Below are positions 8,832-17,933 of a stretch of DNA of 36,527 nucleotides, one piece after another. The position numbers and the translations under genes are program-made. The notes under the pieces were generated by a model, which was not told where the DNA came from, ran no database searches, and worked only from the letters and a program-made list of their open reading frames with translations. This stretch comes from Alphaproteobacteria bacterium (GTDB lineage Bacteria; Pseudomonadota; Alphaproteobacteria; Rs-D84): the NCBI GenBank assembly GCA_009783855.1, contig WRCO01000001.1:1-36527 (forward strand), written 5' to 3'. Position 1 is the stretch's first letter. The number at the start of each line of letters is the position of its first letter.

Positions 8832-9812
8832 TTATACTCCGTTCGCTTTTATCCATCTGATGTCGCCTTCGAAAAACTTGCGGCCGTCCGGCAGTCCGTA
8901 TTTCAACATAGCCATACGGTCAAGCCCAAGCCCAAATGCAAATCCTTGGTATTTGTCCGGGTCTGCCTCCACATTGCACAGGACATTCGGGTGGACCATG
9001 CCGCCGGGAACTATTTCCAGCCAGTCTCCACCTTGGCCCAATTTGCCGGCCTTTTTATCCCATTTTATGTCTATTTCCACAGACGGCTCTGTAAACGGAA
9101 AGTATGACGGGCGAATCCGCAACGGCACATCGTCCAACCCGAAATACAGCGACAAGAATGTTTTAAGGTCTTTGACCAAGTCTGAGAGAGTAATGTCCGA
9201 ACCAATAACAAGTCCTTCGATTTGATGAAACATTGGAAAGTGCGTCGCATCCATATCAACCCGGTATGTGGCGCCAGGACAGAATATTTTTATCGGAACG
9301 CCTTCTTTTTCCATCGCGCGAATCTGTCCAGCCGATGTATGGGTGCGCAACAAGTTGCCGCCTTCGACAAAAAAGGTGTCCTGCATATCGCGGGCAGGGT
9401 GGTGCAGCGGAACATTCAGCGCGGCAAAATTATGCCAATCGTCTTCTATCTCTGGTCCCACGCGCATGCCATAACCCATATGTTTGAAAATCGCACCAAG
9501 ATCGGACAGCGCCATAGTAAGCGGGTGCAGGCGCCCCGCACCAAAATCCGCAGGCGCATCAAACGGCGCCGCCGCATCAAGTTTCTGTGTTTCCAACGCG
9601 GCCATCATGGCAACGGTTTCAAGGTCGTCCTGGGCGACCCGAAACGCATCGCGCAAAGCGGAGGCTTCGGCATTCAATGCGGCGCGTGCATCGCCCGCCA
9701 GATTCTTCATATCCTTCAGACGCGCCGTCATGGTGCCGTTCTTGCCGAAAGTATCCGAATGCAGTTTTTGCAATTCTTCCAAAGTTTTAATTTGCTTTAT
9801 TTCTTTTATCAT
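8832..9812 (-). CDS. pheS: phenylalanyl-tRNA synthetase alpha subunit
   Basis: Class II aaRS motifs (DTFFVEGGNLLRTHTSAGQIRAM; FPMFHQIEGLVIG; GFAFGLGLDRMAMLKYG). Start MIKEIKQIKTL with upstream GAGATAGGA; the ORF track start at 9989 overextends into rplT. Confidence 0.96.
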   Translation of the reverse strand: MIKEIKQIKTLEELQKLHSDTFGKNGTMTARLKDMKNLAGDARAALNAEASALRDAFRVAQDDLETVAMMAALETQKLDAAAPFDAPADFGAGRLHPLTMALSDLGAIFKHMGYGMRVGPEIEDDWHNFAALNVPLHHPARDMQDTFFVEGGNLLRTHTSAGQIRAMEKEGVPIKIFCPGATYRVDMDATHFPMFHQIEGLVIGSDITLSDLVKDLKTFLSLYFGLDDVPLRIRPSYFPFTEPSVEIDIKWDKKAGKLGQGGDWLEIVPGGMVHPNVLCNVEADPDKYQGFAFGLGLDRMAMLKYGLPDGRKFFEGDIRWIKANGV

Positions 9813-9832
9813 TCCTATCTCGTTTATTCTCT

Positions 9833-9852
9833 GGGCGCGTTTCCACGCGCCC
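9833..9852. repeat. REP-like hairpin in the pheS leader
   Basis: GGGCGCGT-TTCC-ACGCGCCC, perfect 8-bp stem. Confidence 0.7.
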
Positions 9853-9857
9853 CTACG

Positions 9858-9889
9858 ACAATAAAACCGCCCGTGGGCGGTTTTATTGT
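9858..9889. terminator. perfect-palindrome bidirectional terminator-like hairpin after rplT
   Basis: ACAATAAAACCGCCC-gt-GGGCGGTTTTATTGT, 15-bp arms. Confidence 0.8.
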
Positions 9890-9918
9890 TGCACAAGCAC
9901 CGATAAATCGCCACCGAA

Positions 9919-10287
9919 TTATTTAGATTCCGGCGTGATAAATCGTTTCGCTTGCTCCACCAGTTTGGTGAAATTCGCGTCATTCGCATAGGCCATTTCG
10001 GCCAAGACTTTTCTGTCCAATTCTATGCCGGCTTTTTTAAGACCGCTCATGAATTTGGAATAGGTAAGTCCCGCAGAACGCACGGCCGCATTGATGCGGA
10101 TAATCCACAAAGACCGGAATTCGCGTTTTTTTACGCGGCGGTCGCGGTATGCGTACTGTCCGGCTTTTTCGGTTTTTTCGCGCGCGGCGCGGTATGTCGT
10201 GCTGTGCCGGCCAAGGTATCCCTTTGCCCGGTCCAGTATTTTTTTATGTTTTTGTTTTACGGTTGTCCCGCGTTTTACACGTGCCAT
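9919..10287 (-). CDS. rplT: 50S ribosomal protein L20
   Basis: [38 protein letters not shown]... characteristic L20. Confidence 0.98.
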   Translation of the reverse strand: MARVKRGTTVKQKHKKILDRAKGYLGRHSTTYRAAREKTEKAGQYAYRDRRVKKREFRSLWIIRINAAVRSAGLTYSKFMSGLKKAGIELDRKVLAEMAYANDANFTKLVEQAKRFITPESK

Positions 10288-10300
10288 GATTCGCCCCCTT

Positions 10301-10504
10301 TTATTTCAGACCGTACGGAGCCATCAGTTTGACCTGATGTTCGTGGCTTTCGTCCAGATAGTTGACTTTGGCGCCTTCTTTGTTGGCACGTTTGGATTTT
10401 TGACGCAGAAAGTGGTTGTGTCCGCTGCGCCCGGTTTTAATTTTTCCGGTCGCGGTCATGGACATGCGTTTTTTCACGCCTGACTTTGTTTTCATTTTTG
10501 GCAT
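10301..10504 (-). CDS. rpmI: 50S ribosomal protein L35
   Basis: [39 protein letters not shown]... characteristic L35. Confidence 0.97.
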   Translation of the reverse strand: MPKMKTKSGVKKRMSMTATGKIKTGRSGHNHFLRQKSKRANKEGAKVNYLDESHEHQVKLMAPYGLK

Positions 10505-10523
10505 TTCAAGCTCCTTGCTAGCC

Positions 10524-10558
10524 GCAGAGATTAGAGACTAGAGATTAGTAATCAGAAC
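10524..10558. repeat. 7-nt-period repeat tract in the rpmI leader
   Basis: gcagaga/ttagaga/ctagaga/ttagtaa/tcagaac in register. Confidence 0.75.
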
Positions 10559-10593
10559 CCTGACGGTATGCCTATACCGGTTCGGGCCTGCTC

Positions 10594-10621
10594 ATTATCG
10601 CATGAAAAATCCAAATTGCAA
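10594..10621 (-). promoter_or_regulatory. sigma70-type promoter for rpmI-rplT
   Basis: Minus strand TTGCAA (10621-10616) - 16 nt - GATAAT (10599-10594). Confidence 0.6.
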
Positions 10622-10640
10622 GAAAATTTGTATTTATAGA

Positions 10641-10668
10641 TTGATATTTCAAAAATAGTGTATAAAAT
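10641..10668 (+). promoter_or_regulatory. sigma70-type promoter for mreC operon
   Basis: TTGATA (10641-10646) - 16 nt - TAAAAT (10663-10668). Confidence 0.55.
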
Positions 10669-10700
10669 CACAGCCTGAATTTCATGCGAGCAGGTGAAGA

Positions 10701-11552
10701 ATGGCAACAAAGTCAACGACAAGAAAAATTTCAAGCCGCGTGGCAGAAATGATACGGGCCGCGACGGTCGCGTCCCTGCTTCCCATATTTTTCCTGTATG
10801 TTCTGTTGGACAAGCCGGATTACAAGATTATGAACGCCGTCCAATTTATCGTCGTTCCGACGGCGCGCGTAATCGGCGACGGTCTTTCTTGGCCTTTGCG
10901 CGCAACCGGGCGGTTTGCCGACAATTTCCGGGCGCATACCCGGGCGCTTCGCGAAAATGAAGAATTGCGCGTGCGGCTTGACGCGGCGCTTGCAAACAGG
11001 GCGGCATGCGACATCGCGATTCTGGAAAACCAGCGGCTTGAGCGGCTTCTTGAAATCTCGCGCGAGGGGCCCTTAAAAACCGTGGTCGCGCGCGTTGTTC
11101 TTGAACACTCGGTTTTTCGCCATGCGGCGCTTACCATCAACAGGGGCACGAAAGACGGCATCCACCAAGGTCAGGCGGTCGTGTCCATGGACGGCAACCT
11201 TGTCGGAATCGTAACGGACGTTTTCGACGGAATGGCAAAGGTGCGCGGACTTGAAGACACGCGGTCAAACATTCCCGTGCGCGTCGCCGGGACCGGCGTT
11301 TACGGATTCCTGCGCGGCACCGGAACAAGCGCGCCGGTGTTTGAATTCTTCAGCGACCAAGAGTTTGTCCCCGCGCGCGGCATGCGGCTTGTGTCAAGCG
11401 GTGTGCGCGGAAACCTTCCGAACGGAATTTTTGTCGGAATCGTCGACCGCGAAGGGCAACTCTCCGCTCGTGTAAGGCTTGGCGCGCGCATTGGCGAAGT
11501 GCACGAAGTCATGATATTGATGTTTGACGGAACGGACGGGTACAGAAATTAA
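10701..11552 (+). CDS. mreC: rod shape-determining protein MreC
   Basis: N-terminal TM, coiled coil, beta domain (TINRGTKDGIHQGQAVVSMDGNLVGIVTDV); followed by mreD/mrdA/rodA. Confidence 0.95.
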   Translation: MATKSTTRKISSRVAEMIRAATVASLLPIFFLYVLLDKPDYKIMNAVQFIVVPTARVIGDGLSWPLRATGRFADNFRAHTRALRENEELRVRLDAALANRAACDIAILENQRLERLLEISREGPLKTVVARVVLEHSVFRHAALTINRGTKDGIHQGQAVVSMDGNLVGIVTDVFDGMAKVRGLEDTRSNIPVRVAGTGVYGFLRGTGTSAPVFEFFSDQEFVPARGMRLVSSGVRGNLPNGIFVGIVDREGQLSARVRLGARIGEVHEVMILMFDGTDGYRN

Positions 11553-11557
11553 CAATT

Positions 11558-12001
11558 ATGAAAAATTTGAAACAGATTTTTGACACGATATTCCCGTTCG
11601 CCATAACCATCCTGTTATGGCGGTTGGCGGCTCCGGTCCTTAATCCCGGCGGAATTCTTGCAGCGATTCCAATTTTTTACTATTCGTTCATGCGGCCGCG
11701 GGCGGAGTTTCTGCCGATGGCCATCGTCGGGTGTCTTTTGCTTGATTATAATTTCGGCACCATGCTGTTCTGGACGGGTATGTTCTGCGCGGCGTACGCC
11801 GTGCATTATATGCAGACAATAAGCCGGCCGATGCTTTTGATTCACGACGGGCTTGCCGTGTTTTCGATGTTTATCGGAGGGGGGCTTTTGATATTAAGCG
11901 CGTGGGCGTTCTCATTTTCCGCAATCTTCACCGCGGCATGGATGTTCGCGGTCTCCGCGGTCGGGTATCTTGTCTGGATTAAACTGGCAAGGAAGTTCTG
12001 A
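11558..12001 (+). CDS. mreD: rod shape-determining protein MreD-like membrane protein
   Basis: 147-aa polytopic hydrophobic protein in the canonical mreC-mreD-mrdA-rodA order. Confidence 0.8.
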   Translation: MKNLKQIFDTIFPFAITILLWRLAAPVLNPGGILAAIPIFYYSFMRPRAEFLPMAIVGCLLLDYNFGTMLFWTGMFCAAYAVHYMQTISRPMLLIHDGLAVFSMFIGGGLLILSAWAFSFSAIFTAAWMFAVSAVGYLVWIKLARKF

Positions 12002-13794
12002 TGATGGACAAACACGTATCTTCGATGTTCGACAGACGGTCCGCCATGGTCATCACCGGCGGGGTGATAATGACATCCGTGCTTGTTATGCGCATGCTGC
12101 AGATGCAGGTCTTTCAACACAGAAGATACAGAACGCTTGCCGAAAACAACGCGTCAAGATTCCGCATCAATCTTCCCGAACGCGGGCGAATAATGTCGGA
12201 CGACGGCGTCGCGCTTGCCCGCGACGAATCCATATTCCGAATTTACATAGTCCCGGAAGAAACGAATGATTTGCAGGGACTTCTTAAAATCGTCCAGAAA
12301 GAATTGTCCCTTCGCCCGCGGGATATGGAGCGCATAGAGCGCCGCATCGCGCGACAGCGCAGATTCCAGCCAACGATTGTAAGAGAGGCCGCAACTTGGG
12401 AGCAACTTGCCGCGCTTCGCATAAGCGGGCTTAAGGGATTGCATATCGAACGCGGATTCTCGCGCCGTTATCCGGGCGGAAAACTTGCGGCGCATGTCAT
12501 CGGATATGTCGGCGGACTTGAGAGCGCGCGGCACGACCGGCGCGCCGCGATAACAAGCCCGTTCTTTATGACGGGTCAGGCGGGGTTGGAGCGCAGTTTT
12601 GACTCCATCCTGTCCGGCGTGCCCGGACGGTCCGTGATAAATGTCGACGCGACCGGAAGAATCGTCGGCGAAGACGTATCGCGCGAAGTGCCGGCAATAA
12701 ACGGATGGGACATCCGCGCGACAATCGTCGAATCAATTCAAAAGAAGATGGAGGACGCGCTTGAAGGGCATCGCGCCGGGTGCAGCGTCGCCATAGAAAT
12801 CGAAACCGGAAACATAGTCGCCATGGCGTCGACGCCAAGCTTTAACCCGGACAGCTTCCGTCGCGACGACGGCGCGGAAATCATGGACGAATTGCGGCGC
12901 AATCCCATGAAGCCGTTCATGAACAAAGCCATTGAAGGATTGTATCCGCCGGGCTCGACATTCAAAATCGTTGTCGCGCTTGCCGCGTTGGAATCCGGCG
13001 CGGTCCTTGCGAACGAAAGGATATTCTGTCCCGGACATTGGGAATACGGCCGGCATGTCTATCACTGTTGGGAACGGCACGGGCATGGCAACGTCGACTT
13101 CGAAAGGGCGATGGCCACATCGTGCGACGTCTATTATTATCAGATTGCATTGCGCATCGGCATCGATGCGATACGGAACATGGCGATGCGCCTTGGGCTT
13201 TCGCAACGGATTCTGGAAGACCTTCCGCGCGAGGCGGTCGGAGTCGTGCCATACAGAAGATGGAAAGAAAGGAATATCGGAAGCAGCTGGCTTCACGGTG
13301 ACACCATCATCACCGGAATCGGGCAGGGCTTTGTTCTGTCCAGCTGTCTGCAGCTTGCCGTTATGACCGCGCGGGCCGTATCGAACAAGAAAGTCATCCC
13401 GCGCATCGTAATCAATCCGGACGACCCGGGGCCGCGGGAATTCGAATCCATGGGATTCCAGGCAAGCAATGTGCGCATTCTTATGAACAGCCTTGAAAAA
13501 GTTATGCAGACCGGCGGAACCGCGGTCTGGTCCGCCGTTAATGTCGGCGGCCGGCGCATGGCCGGAAAAACCGGAACTTCACAGGTGCGGCGAATTTCGG
13601 CGGAAGAGCGCGCAACGGGGATAAGAACCAACGAACAGCTGCCGTGGCACCTGCGCAACCACGGTCTGTTCGTAGGATACGCGCCTTGGAATAATCCGAC
13701 GTACGCCGTCGCGACGATAATCGAACACGTCGGAGGCTCCGGACCCGCCGCGCAAACAACCGCGGCGATTATGAGAGAATTGTTAAAGTCGTGA
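12001..13794 (+). CDS. mrdA: penicillin-binding protein 2
   Basis: SxxK in PPGSTFKIVVALAALE, KTG in MAGKTGTSQVRR, N-terminal LPERGRIMSDDGVALARDESIFR. Confidence 0.96.
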   Translation: MMDKHVSSMFDRRSAMVITGGVIMTSVLVMRMLQMQVFQHRRYRTLAENNASRFRINLPERGRIMSDDGVALARDESIFRIYIVPEETNDLQGLLKIVQKELSLRPRDMERIERRIARQRRFQPTIVREAATWEQLAALRISGLKGLHIERGFSRRYPGGKLAAHVIGYVGGLESARHDRRAAITSPFFMTGQAGLERSFDSILSGVPGRSVINVDATGRIVGEDVSREVPAINGWDIRATIVESIQKKMEDALEGHRAGCSVAIEIETGNIVAMASTPSFNPDSFRRDDGAEIMDELRRNPMKPFMNKAIEGLYPPGSTFKIVVALAALESGAVLANERIFCPGHWEYGRHVYHCWERHGHGNVDFERAMATSCDVYYYQIALRIGIDAIRNMAMRLGLSQRILEDLPREAVGVVPYRRWKERNIGSSWLHGDTIITGIGQGFVLSSCLQLAVMTARAVSNKKVIPRIVINPDDPGPREFESMGFQASNVRILMNSLEKVMQTGGTAVWSAVNVGGRRMAGKTGTSQVRRISAEERATGIRTNEQLPWHLRNHGLFVGYAPWNNPTYAVATIIEHVGGSGPAAQTTAAIMRELLKS

Positions 13795-13897
13795 TTCGCG
13801 GCTTGCGCTGGTGATTCGTGATTTAGAACTTATGGGAAATTGTCCCCATAAGCACATACTACGAGCCACCGGCACGGGCCACCAACACGAAAAACCA
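13791..13897. repeat. heptamer-armed imperfect palindromic element, copy A
   Basis: Left arm gtgattc/gcggctt/gcgctgg/tgattcg/tgattta; central hairpin CTTATGGG-aaattgtc-CCCATAAG; right arm acgagccaccggcacgggccaccaacacga is approximately the inverse of the left. 28/37 identity (manual count) to copy B in the left arm. Confidence 0.75.
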
Positions 13898-13909
13898 AAG
13901 GTTTTTATT

Positions 13910-15097
13910 GTGTCCAGACAGATAAGGATTTCACGCAGCGAAAACATGCCGCTTGGCGAAAAGCTTCGCCGGTTCAGTTGGATGATGTTCGCGCTTATGG
14001 TCATTGTCCTTGCGCTTTCCATAATGACATTATATTCCGCTGGAACGGCCGATTGCCCCGACGTCATGGAGGCATGCAACCGGTTCGGTTCGTGGCGGCC
14101 CTTTGCGCTTGCGCAACTAAGCAGGATTGGCGTCGGCATGATAGTGTTCTTTATCGCCGCATTTTCCGACATTAAAATCTGGCTTCGGTCTTCTTATCTG
14201 CTTTATGCGGGCGCGCTTCTTCTTATCATACTTGTGACGCTTGTGGGGCATACCGGCATGGGCGCGACGCGGTGGCTTAACCTTGGCTTTATTACCGTAC
14301 AGCCGTCCGAATTTATAAAAATCGGCCTTGTGCTTGTGCTTGCGCGGTATTTCGCGTGGATGAATTCGGTCGAGCTTGAACAGTTCCGGAACTATCTGCT
14401 TCCGGCCGCATTCGTTGCCGTGCCGTTCATGTTGATTGTCGCCCAGCCCGACCTTGGCACCGCGCTGTCCATCGCGTTCATATCAATCGGATTTTTATAT
14501 ATCGTCGGCGCAAAGCGCCAATGGTTCATAATCGGTGCGATAATCGCGGCAATCGCCGCACCCGCCGTATGGTCGTTCGGGCTTCACGGATACCAGAAAC
14601 AGCGCATAATGACATTCATACAGCCCGGAACCGCCGACCCGGCCGGCGCGGGATACCAAATAGCCCAGGCGAAGATAGCATTCGGTTCCGGCGGGTTTAC
14701 CGGCAAAGGGTATATGCAGGGAACACAATCGCAATTGGCGTTCCTTCCCGAAAAGCATACCGATTTCATATTCACGATGTTCGGCGAAGAGCTTGGCTTT
14801 ATCGGCGGGTTTCTGCTTGTAACACTTTATTCCATTATGACCGGAATTATGTTCTGGTGGTCCAAGACGACACGGAATAGATTCGGCCAACTTGTCTGTT
14901 TCGGATTTATGTTGAATTTCTTTGTCTATTACTTTATAAATATCGCCATGGTTCTTGGCCTTATGCCGACGGTCGGCGTGCCTCTGCCCCTTATGTCTTT
15001 TGGCGGAAGCTCTTTGTTGTCGCTTTTATTCGGATTCGGCCTTGTCCAGAATGCAAGAATTCACAGGGATGTTCAATTATCCGCCAAAGGCGGGTAA
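13910..15097 (+). CDS. rodA: rod shape-determining protein RodA (SEDS glycosyltransferase)
   Basis: SEDS family (QPSEFIKIGLVLVLARYF; AQPDLGTALSIAFISIGFLYIVGA; LPEKHTDFIFTMFGEELGF). Likely GTG start at 13910 with AAAGG upstream, or ATG at 13946; the ORF track start at 13811 lies inside the repeat element. Confidence 0.93.
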   Translation: MSRQIRISRSENMPLGEKLRRFSWMMFALMVIVLALSIMTLYSAGTADCPDVMEACNRFGSWRPFALAQLSRIGVGMIVFFIAAFSDIKIWLRSSYLLYAGALLLIILVTLVGHTGMGATRWLNLGFITVQPSEFIKIGLVLVLARYFAWMNSVELEQFRNYLLPAAFVAVPFMLIVAQPDLGTALSIAFISIGFLYIVGAKRQWFIIGAIIAAIAAPAVWSFGLHGYQKQRIMTFIQPGTADPAGAGYQIAQAKIAFGSGGFTGKGYMQGTQSQLAFLPEKHTDFIFTMFGEELGFIGGFLLVTLYSIMTGIMFWWSKTTRNRFGQLVCFGFMLNFFVYYFINIAMVLGLMPTVGVPLPLMSFGGSSLLSLLFGFGLVQNARIHRDVQLSAKGG

Positions 15098-15124
15098 CAG
15101 GCGACAGGAAATAGGAAATAAATT
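15097..15124. repeat. 7-nt-period tract filling the rodA-topA intergenic space
   Basis: acaggcg/acaggaa/ataggaa/ataaatt immediately before ATG. Confidence 0.75.
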
Positions 15125-17371
15125 ATGAATCTTTTGATAGTCGAGTCACCGGCAAAAGCAAAAACAATTGAAAAATATCTTGGGTCCGGATGGCGCGTCG
15201 TGGCTTCCGTCGGTCATGTCCGCGACCTTGTGCCCGAAGACGGAAGCGTCGATACGGAGAAAGATTTCGCGATGAAATGGGCGATTATGTCCGGCAAGGA
15301 AAAGCATATCAAAGCCATCCTTGACGAAGTTAAAAGGTCGGACGCCATATACCTTGCATCCGACCCGGACCGCGAGGGGGAGGCAATCGCGTGGCACGTG
15401 CTTGAAATACTTCATGATAAAAAAGCGTTAAAGGACAAGCCGGTATACCGCGTCGTGTTCAACGAAATCACAAAAAACGCCGTTGCAGGCGCGCTTCAAC
15501 ATCCGCGCGAAATAGACCAGAATCTTGTCGATGCGTACCTTGTGCGGCGCGCACTTGATTATTTAATCGGATTCAAATTGTCGCCTGTTCTGTGGCGCAA
15601 AAACCTTGGGAAATCCGCCGGGCGCGTGCAATCCGTCGCCGTTGCGCTTGTCGTCGACCGCGAACGCGAAATCGAAGCGTTCAGAGCACAGGAATATTGG
15701 TCGCTTTCCGCGACATGCGCGAAAAAGGAATCCTCTTTTTCCGCAAAACTTATACAATTCAACAAAGAAAAGATTGAAAAAATGACCATCGGCTCAAAAG
15801 AGCAGATGGACAAGATTTTATCGGTTCTGGGCGAACCGGCAATCAACGCCGAAGTCATAAGCGTTGAAAAGAAAAAATCATCGCGAAAGCCCGCCGCGCC
15901 GTTTATCACATCTACGCTTCAACAAGAGGCCGCGCGGAAATTATACTTTTCCGCAAAGCGCACAAGCGCCGCCGCGCAAAAACTTTACGAAGCGGGATTG
16001 ATAACATACATCCGCACCGATTCCACAAACTTGTCCGCGGATGCCGTCGCATCCATCCGCGAATTTATCGGTGCGCAGTACGGCGACCCGTTCCTTCCCA
16101 AAGGTCCCATCGCATACGCAACCAAATCCAAAAACGCGCAAGAAGCGCACGAAGCCATACGGCCGACAAATGTCGGCGCAAGCGCCGGTATCAGCGGGGA
16201 CGAGGAAAAGCTCTACGACCTTATATGGAAACGCACGGTCGCGTGCCAGATGACGAACGCCGAATTCGATTCCGTCGTCGTCGATGTAAAAACAAATAAA
16301 ACCGGCGCCGTGTTCCATGCCGTCGGAACAACGCGCACTTTTGACGGATTTATGAAGGTTTATATCGAAGACAAAGACGATGCGGACGACGACGATAATG
16401 AAACGAAACTTCCGCCGCTTGCCGTCGGCGACAAAATAGACATCAAAGAACTGCTTCCGGACCAGCATTTCACCGCACCGCCGCCGCGATATTCCGAAGC
16501 GTCATTAATCAAAAAATTGGAGGAACTTGGCATCGGCCGGCCGTCGACATACGCATCAATCATGTCCACAATCGTCGACCGGGAATATGTGAAAAATGAA
16601 AACAAGCGGTTCTATCCGACGCCAAGCGGATGGCTTATATCCGCATTCCTTGCAAAGTATTTTGCGAATATTGTCGATGTCAATTTCACCGCGAAAACCG
16701 AAGACACCCTTGACGACGTGTCGAACGGCGCACAGAAAAGACTTCCCGCGCTTAATAATTTCTGGGGCGCGTTTTCACCCCTTGTCGCCGCCGCGCAGGG
16801 CGTGCCGACGCCGGAAGTTATGGGGGAAATCAACAAAGCGCTTGAATCGCATCTGTTCCCGGACGGCGATAACAAATGCCCGGAATGCGCGGTGGCGCTT
16901 TCGCTTCGCGTTTCCAAATTCGGGCCGTTTATTTCATGCGCGAATTACCCGAAATGCAAGTATATTAAAAACCTTGACGCGAATCCCGTAACAGGCGACG
17001 GAAAGCCCGCGGGCGGCAATAACATTGATTTGGGTGATGGGATATTTTACAAAGTCGGACGGTTCGGCCCCTATGTGACCGACGGGTCCAAGAATGCGTC
17101 TGCAAAAAAATATTCTGCGGAACAGATTACACTTGAAATCGCCAAAGAATTATTGTCGGACGAAAAAAAGAAGGCCGAGCCCATCGAAATCGGAACAAAC
17201 CCCACAACCGGAAAGATGATTTACTTTTATCCGGACGGACGGTTCGGGCCGTATCTTTCATCCAACAAGGTGAATGTGTCGGTAAAGGAACAGCCGGATT
17301 TGGAAACCGCCGCCGGCCTTATCAACAATAAAAAGCCAAGCGCAAAGAAGGGATGGGGCCGGCGGAAATAA
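15125..17371 (+). CDS. topA: DNA topoisomerase I
   Basis: TOPRIM MNLLIVESPAKAKTIEKYLG; LASDPDREGEAIAWH; active-site region LITYIRTDSTNLS; C-terminal CPEC...CANYPKCKY zinc motif. Confidence 0.98.
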   Translation: MNLLIVESPAKAKTIEKYLGSGWRVVASVGHVRDLVPEDGSVDTEKDFAMKWAIMSGKEKHIKAILDEVKRSDAIYLASDPDREGEAIAWHVLEILHDKKALKDKPVYRVVFNEITKNAVAGALQHPREIDQNLVDAYLVRRALDYLIGFKLSPVLWRKNLGKSAGRVQSVAVALVVDREREIEAFRAQEYWSLSATCAKKESSFSAKLIQFNKEKIEKMTIGSKEQMDKILSVLGEPAINAEVISVEKKKSSRKPAAPFITSTLQQEAARKLYFSAKRTSAAAQKLYEAGLITYIRTDSTNLSADAVASIREFIGAQYGDPFLPKGPIAYATKSKNAQEAHEAIRPTNVGASAGISGDEEKLYDLIWKRTVACQMTNAEFDSVVVDVKTNKTGAVFHAVGTTRTFDGFMKVYIEDKDDADDDDNETKLPPLAVGDKIDIKELLPDQHFTAPPPRYSEASLIKKLEELGIGRPSTYASIMSTIVDREYVKNENKRFYPTPSGWLISAFLAKYFANIVDVNFTAKTEDTLDDVSNGAQKRLPALNNFWGAFSPLVAAAQGVPTPEVMGEINKALESHLFPDGDNKCPECAVALSLRVSKFGPFISCANYPKCKYIKNLDANPVTGDGKPAGGNNIDLGDGIFYKVGRFGPYVTDGSKNASAKKYSAEQITLEIAKELLSDEKKKAEPIEIGTNPTTGKMIYFYPDGRFGPYLSSNKVNVSVKEQPDLETAAGLINNKKPSAKKGWGRRK

Positions 17372-17851
17372 TTACAACGTCATGCTCACAAGCTGGCCTA
17401 TGCCGAACGCGATAACCGAAACGCCGGCGCACACCGCAATCATTTCAAGAAAACTCTTCGCGAACGGCCGGTTCTGCACGACGGAAACGTACCCGCTGAA
17501 GGTCGCGATAATAAGCACCGCAATCGCAAACATAAGCGCAAGCGCCCGGACCATATTCGTTCCGGAAAACATAACGAACGGGGCGACAAGAAGCGCCACC
17601 GTTATAACATACGCCATACCGGTATAGATTCCCGCCTTTACGGCGTCGGGGTTTCCGTCCGCTTTCTGTGCAAGATAGTTTGATGCGCCCATCGACATGC
17701 TTGCCGTTATTCCGGCGATTATCACGGTCACAAGGACAAGGCGGCTGTCCGCCAGGGCGAACGTCAATCCGACTATCATCCCGATAAATTCGACAAGCGC
17801 GTCGTGCATCCCAAGAATCATCGCGCCGGTATATTTTTTATCTTTGTTCAT
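17372..17851 (-). CDS. VIT1/CCC1-family-like membrane protein (putative Fe/Mn transporter)
   Basis: MILGMHDALVEFIGMIVGLTFAL... SMSMGASNYLAQKADGNPDAVKAGIYTG; polytopic, 159 aa from MNKDKKYTG. Confidence 0.8.
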   Translation of the reverse strand: MNKDKKYTGAMILGMHDALVEFIGMIVGLTFALADSRLVLVTVIIAGITASMSMGASNYLAQKADGNPDAVKAGIYTGMAYVITVALLVAPFVMFSGTNMVRALALMFAIAVLIIATFSGYVSVVQNRPFAKSFLEMIAVCAGVSVIAFGIGQLVSMTL

Positions 17852-17899
17852 GTGGCCAATTCTACACAATATTTTCGCAAATTCCAGAAAAAATAAACC

Positions 17900-17927
17900 T
17901 GTACATCCGGAAAATCGTGGCTATAAT
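17900..17927 (+). promoter_or_regulatory. promoter for dnaG (possible leaderless transcript)
   Basis: Consensus -10 TATAAT at 17922-17927; weak -35 TGTACA (17900-17905), 16-nt spacer; ATG at 17934. Confidence 0.6.
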
Positions 17928-17933
17928 TCCGTC

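Noticed and set aside
17697-17933. N-terminal extension of the dnaG ORF
   Set aside because: Antisense to the VIT-family gene and lacks primase features. The start at 17934 fits DnaG and an upstream -10.
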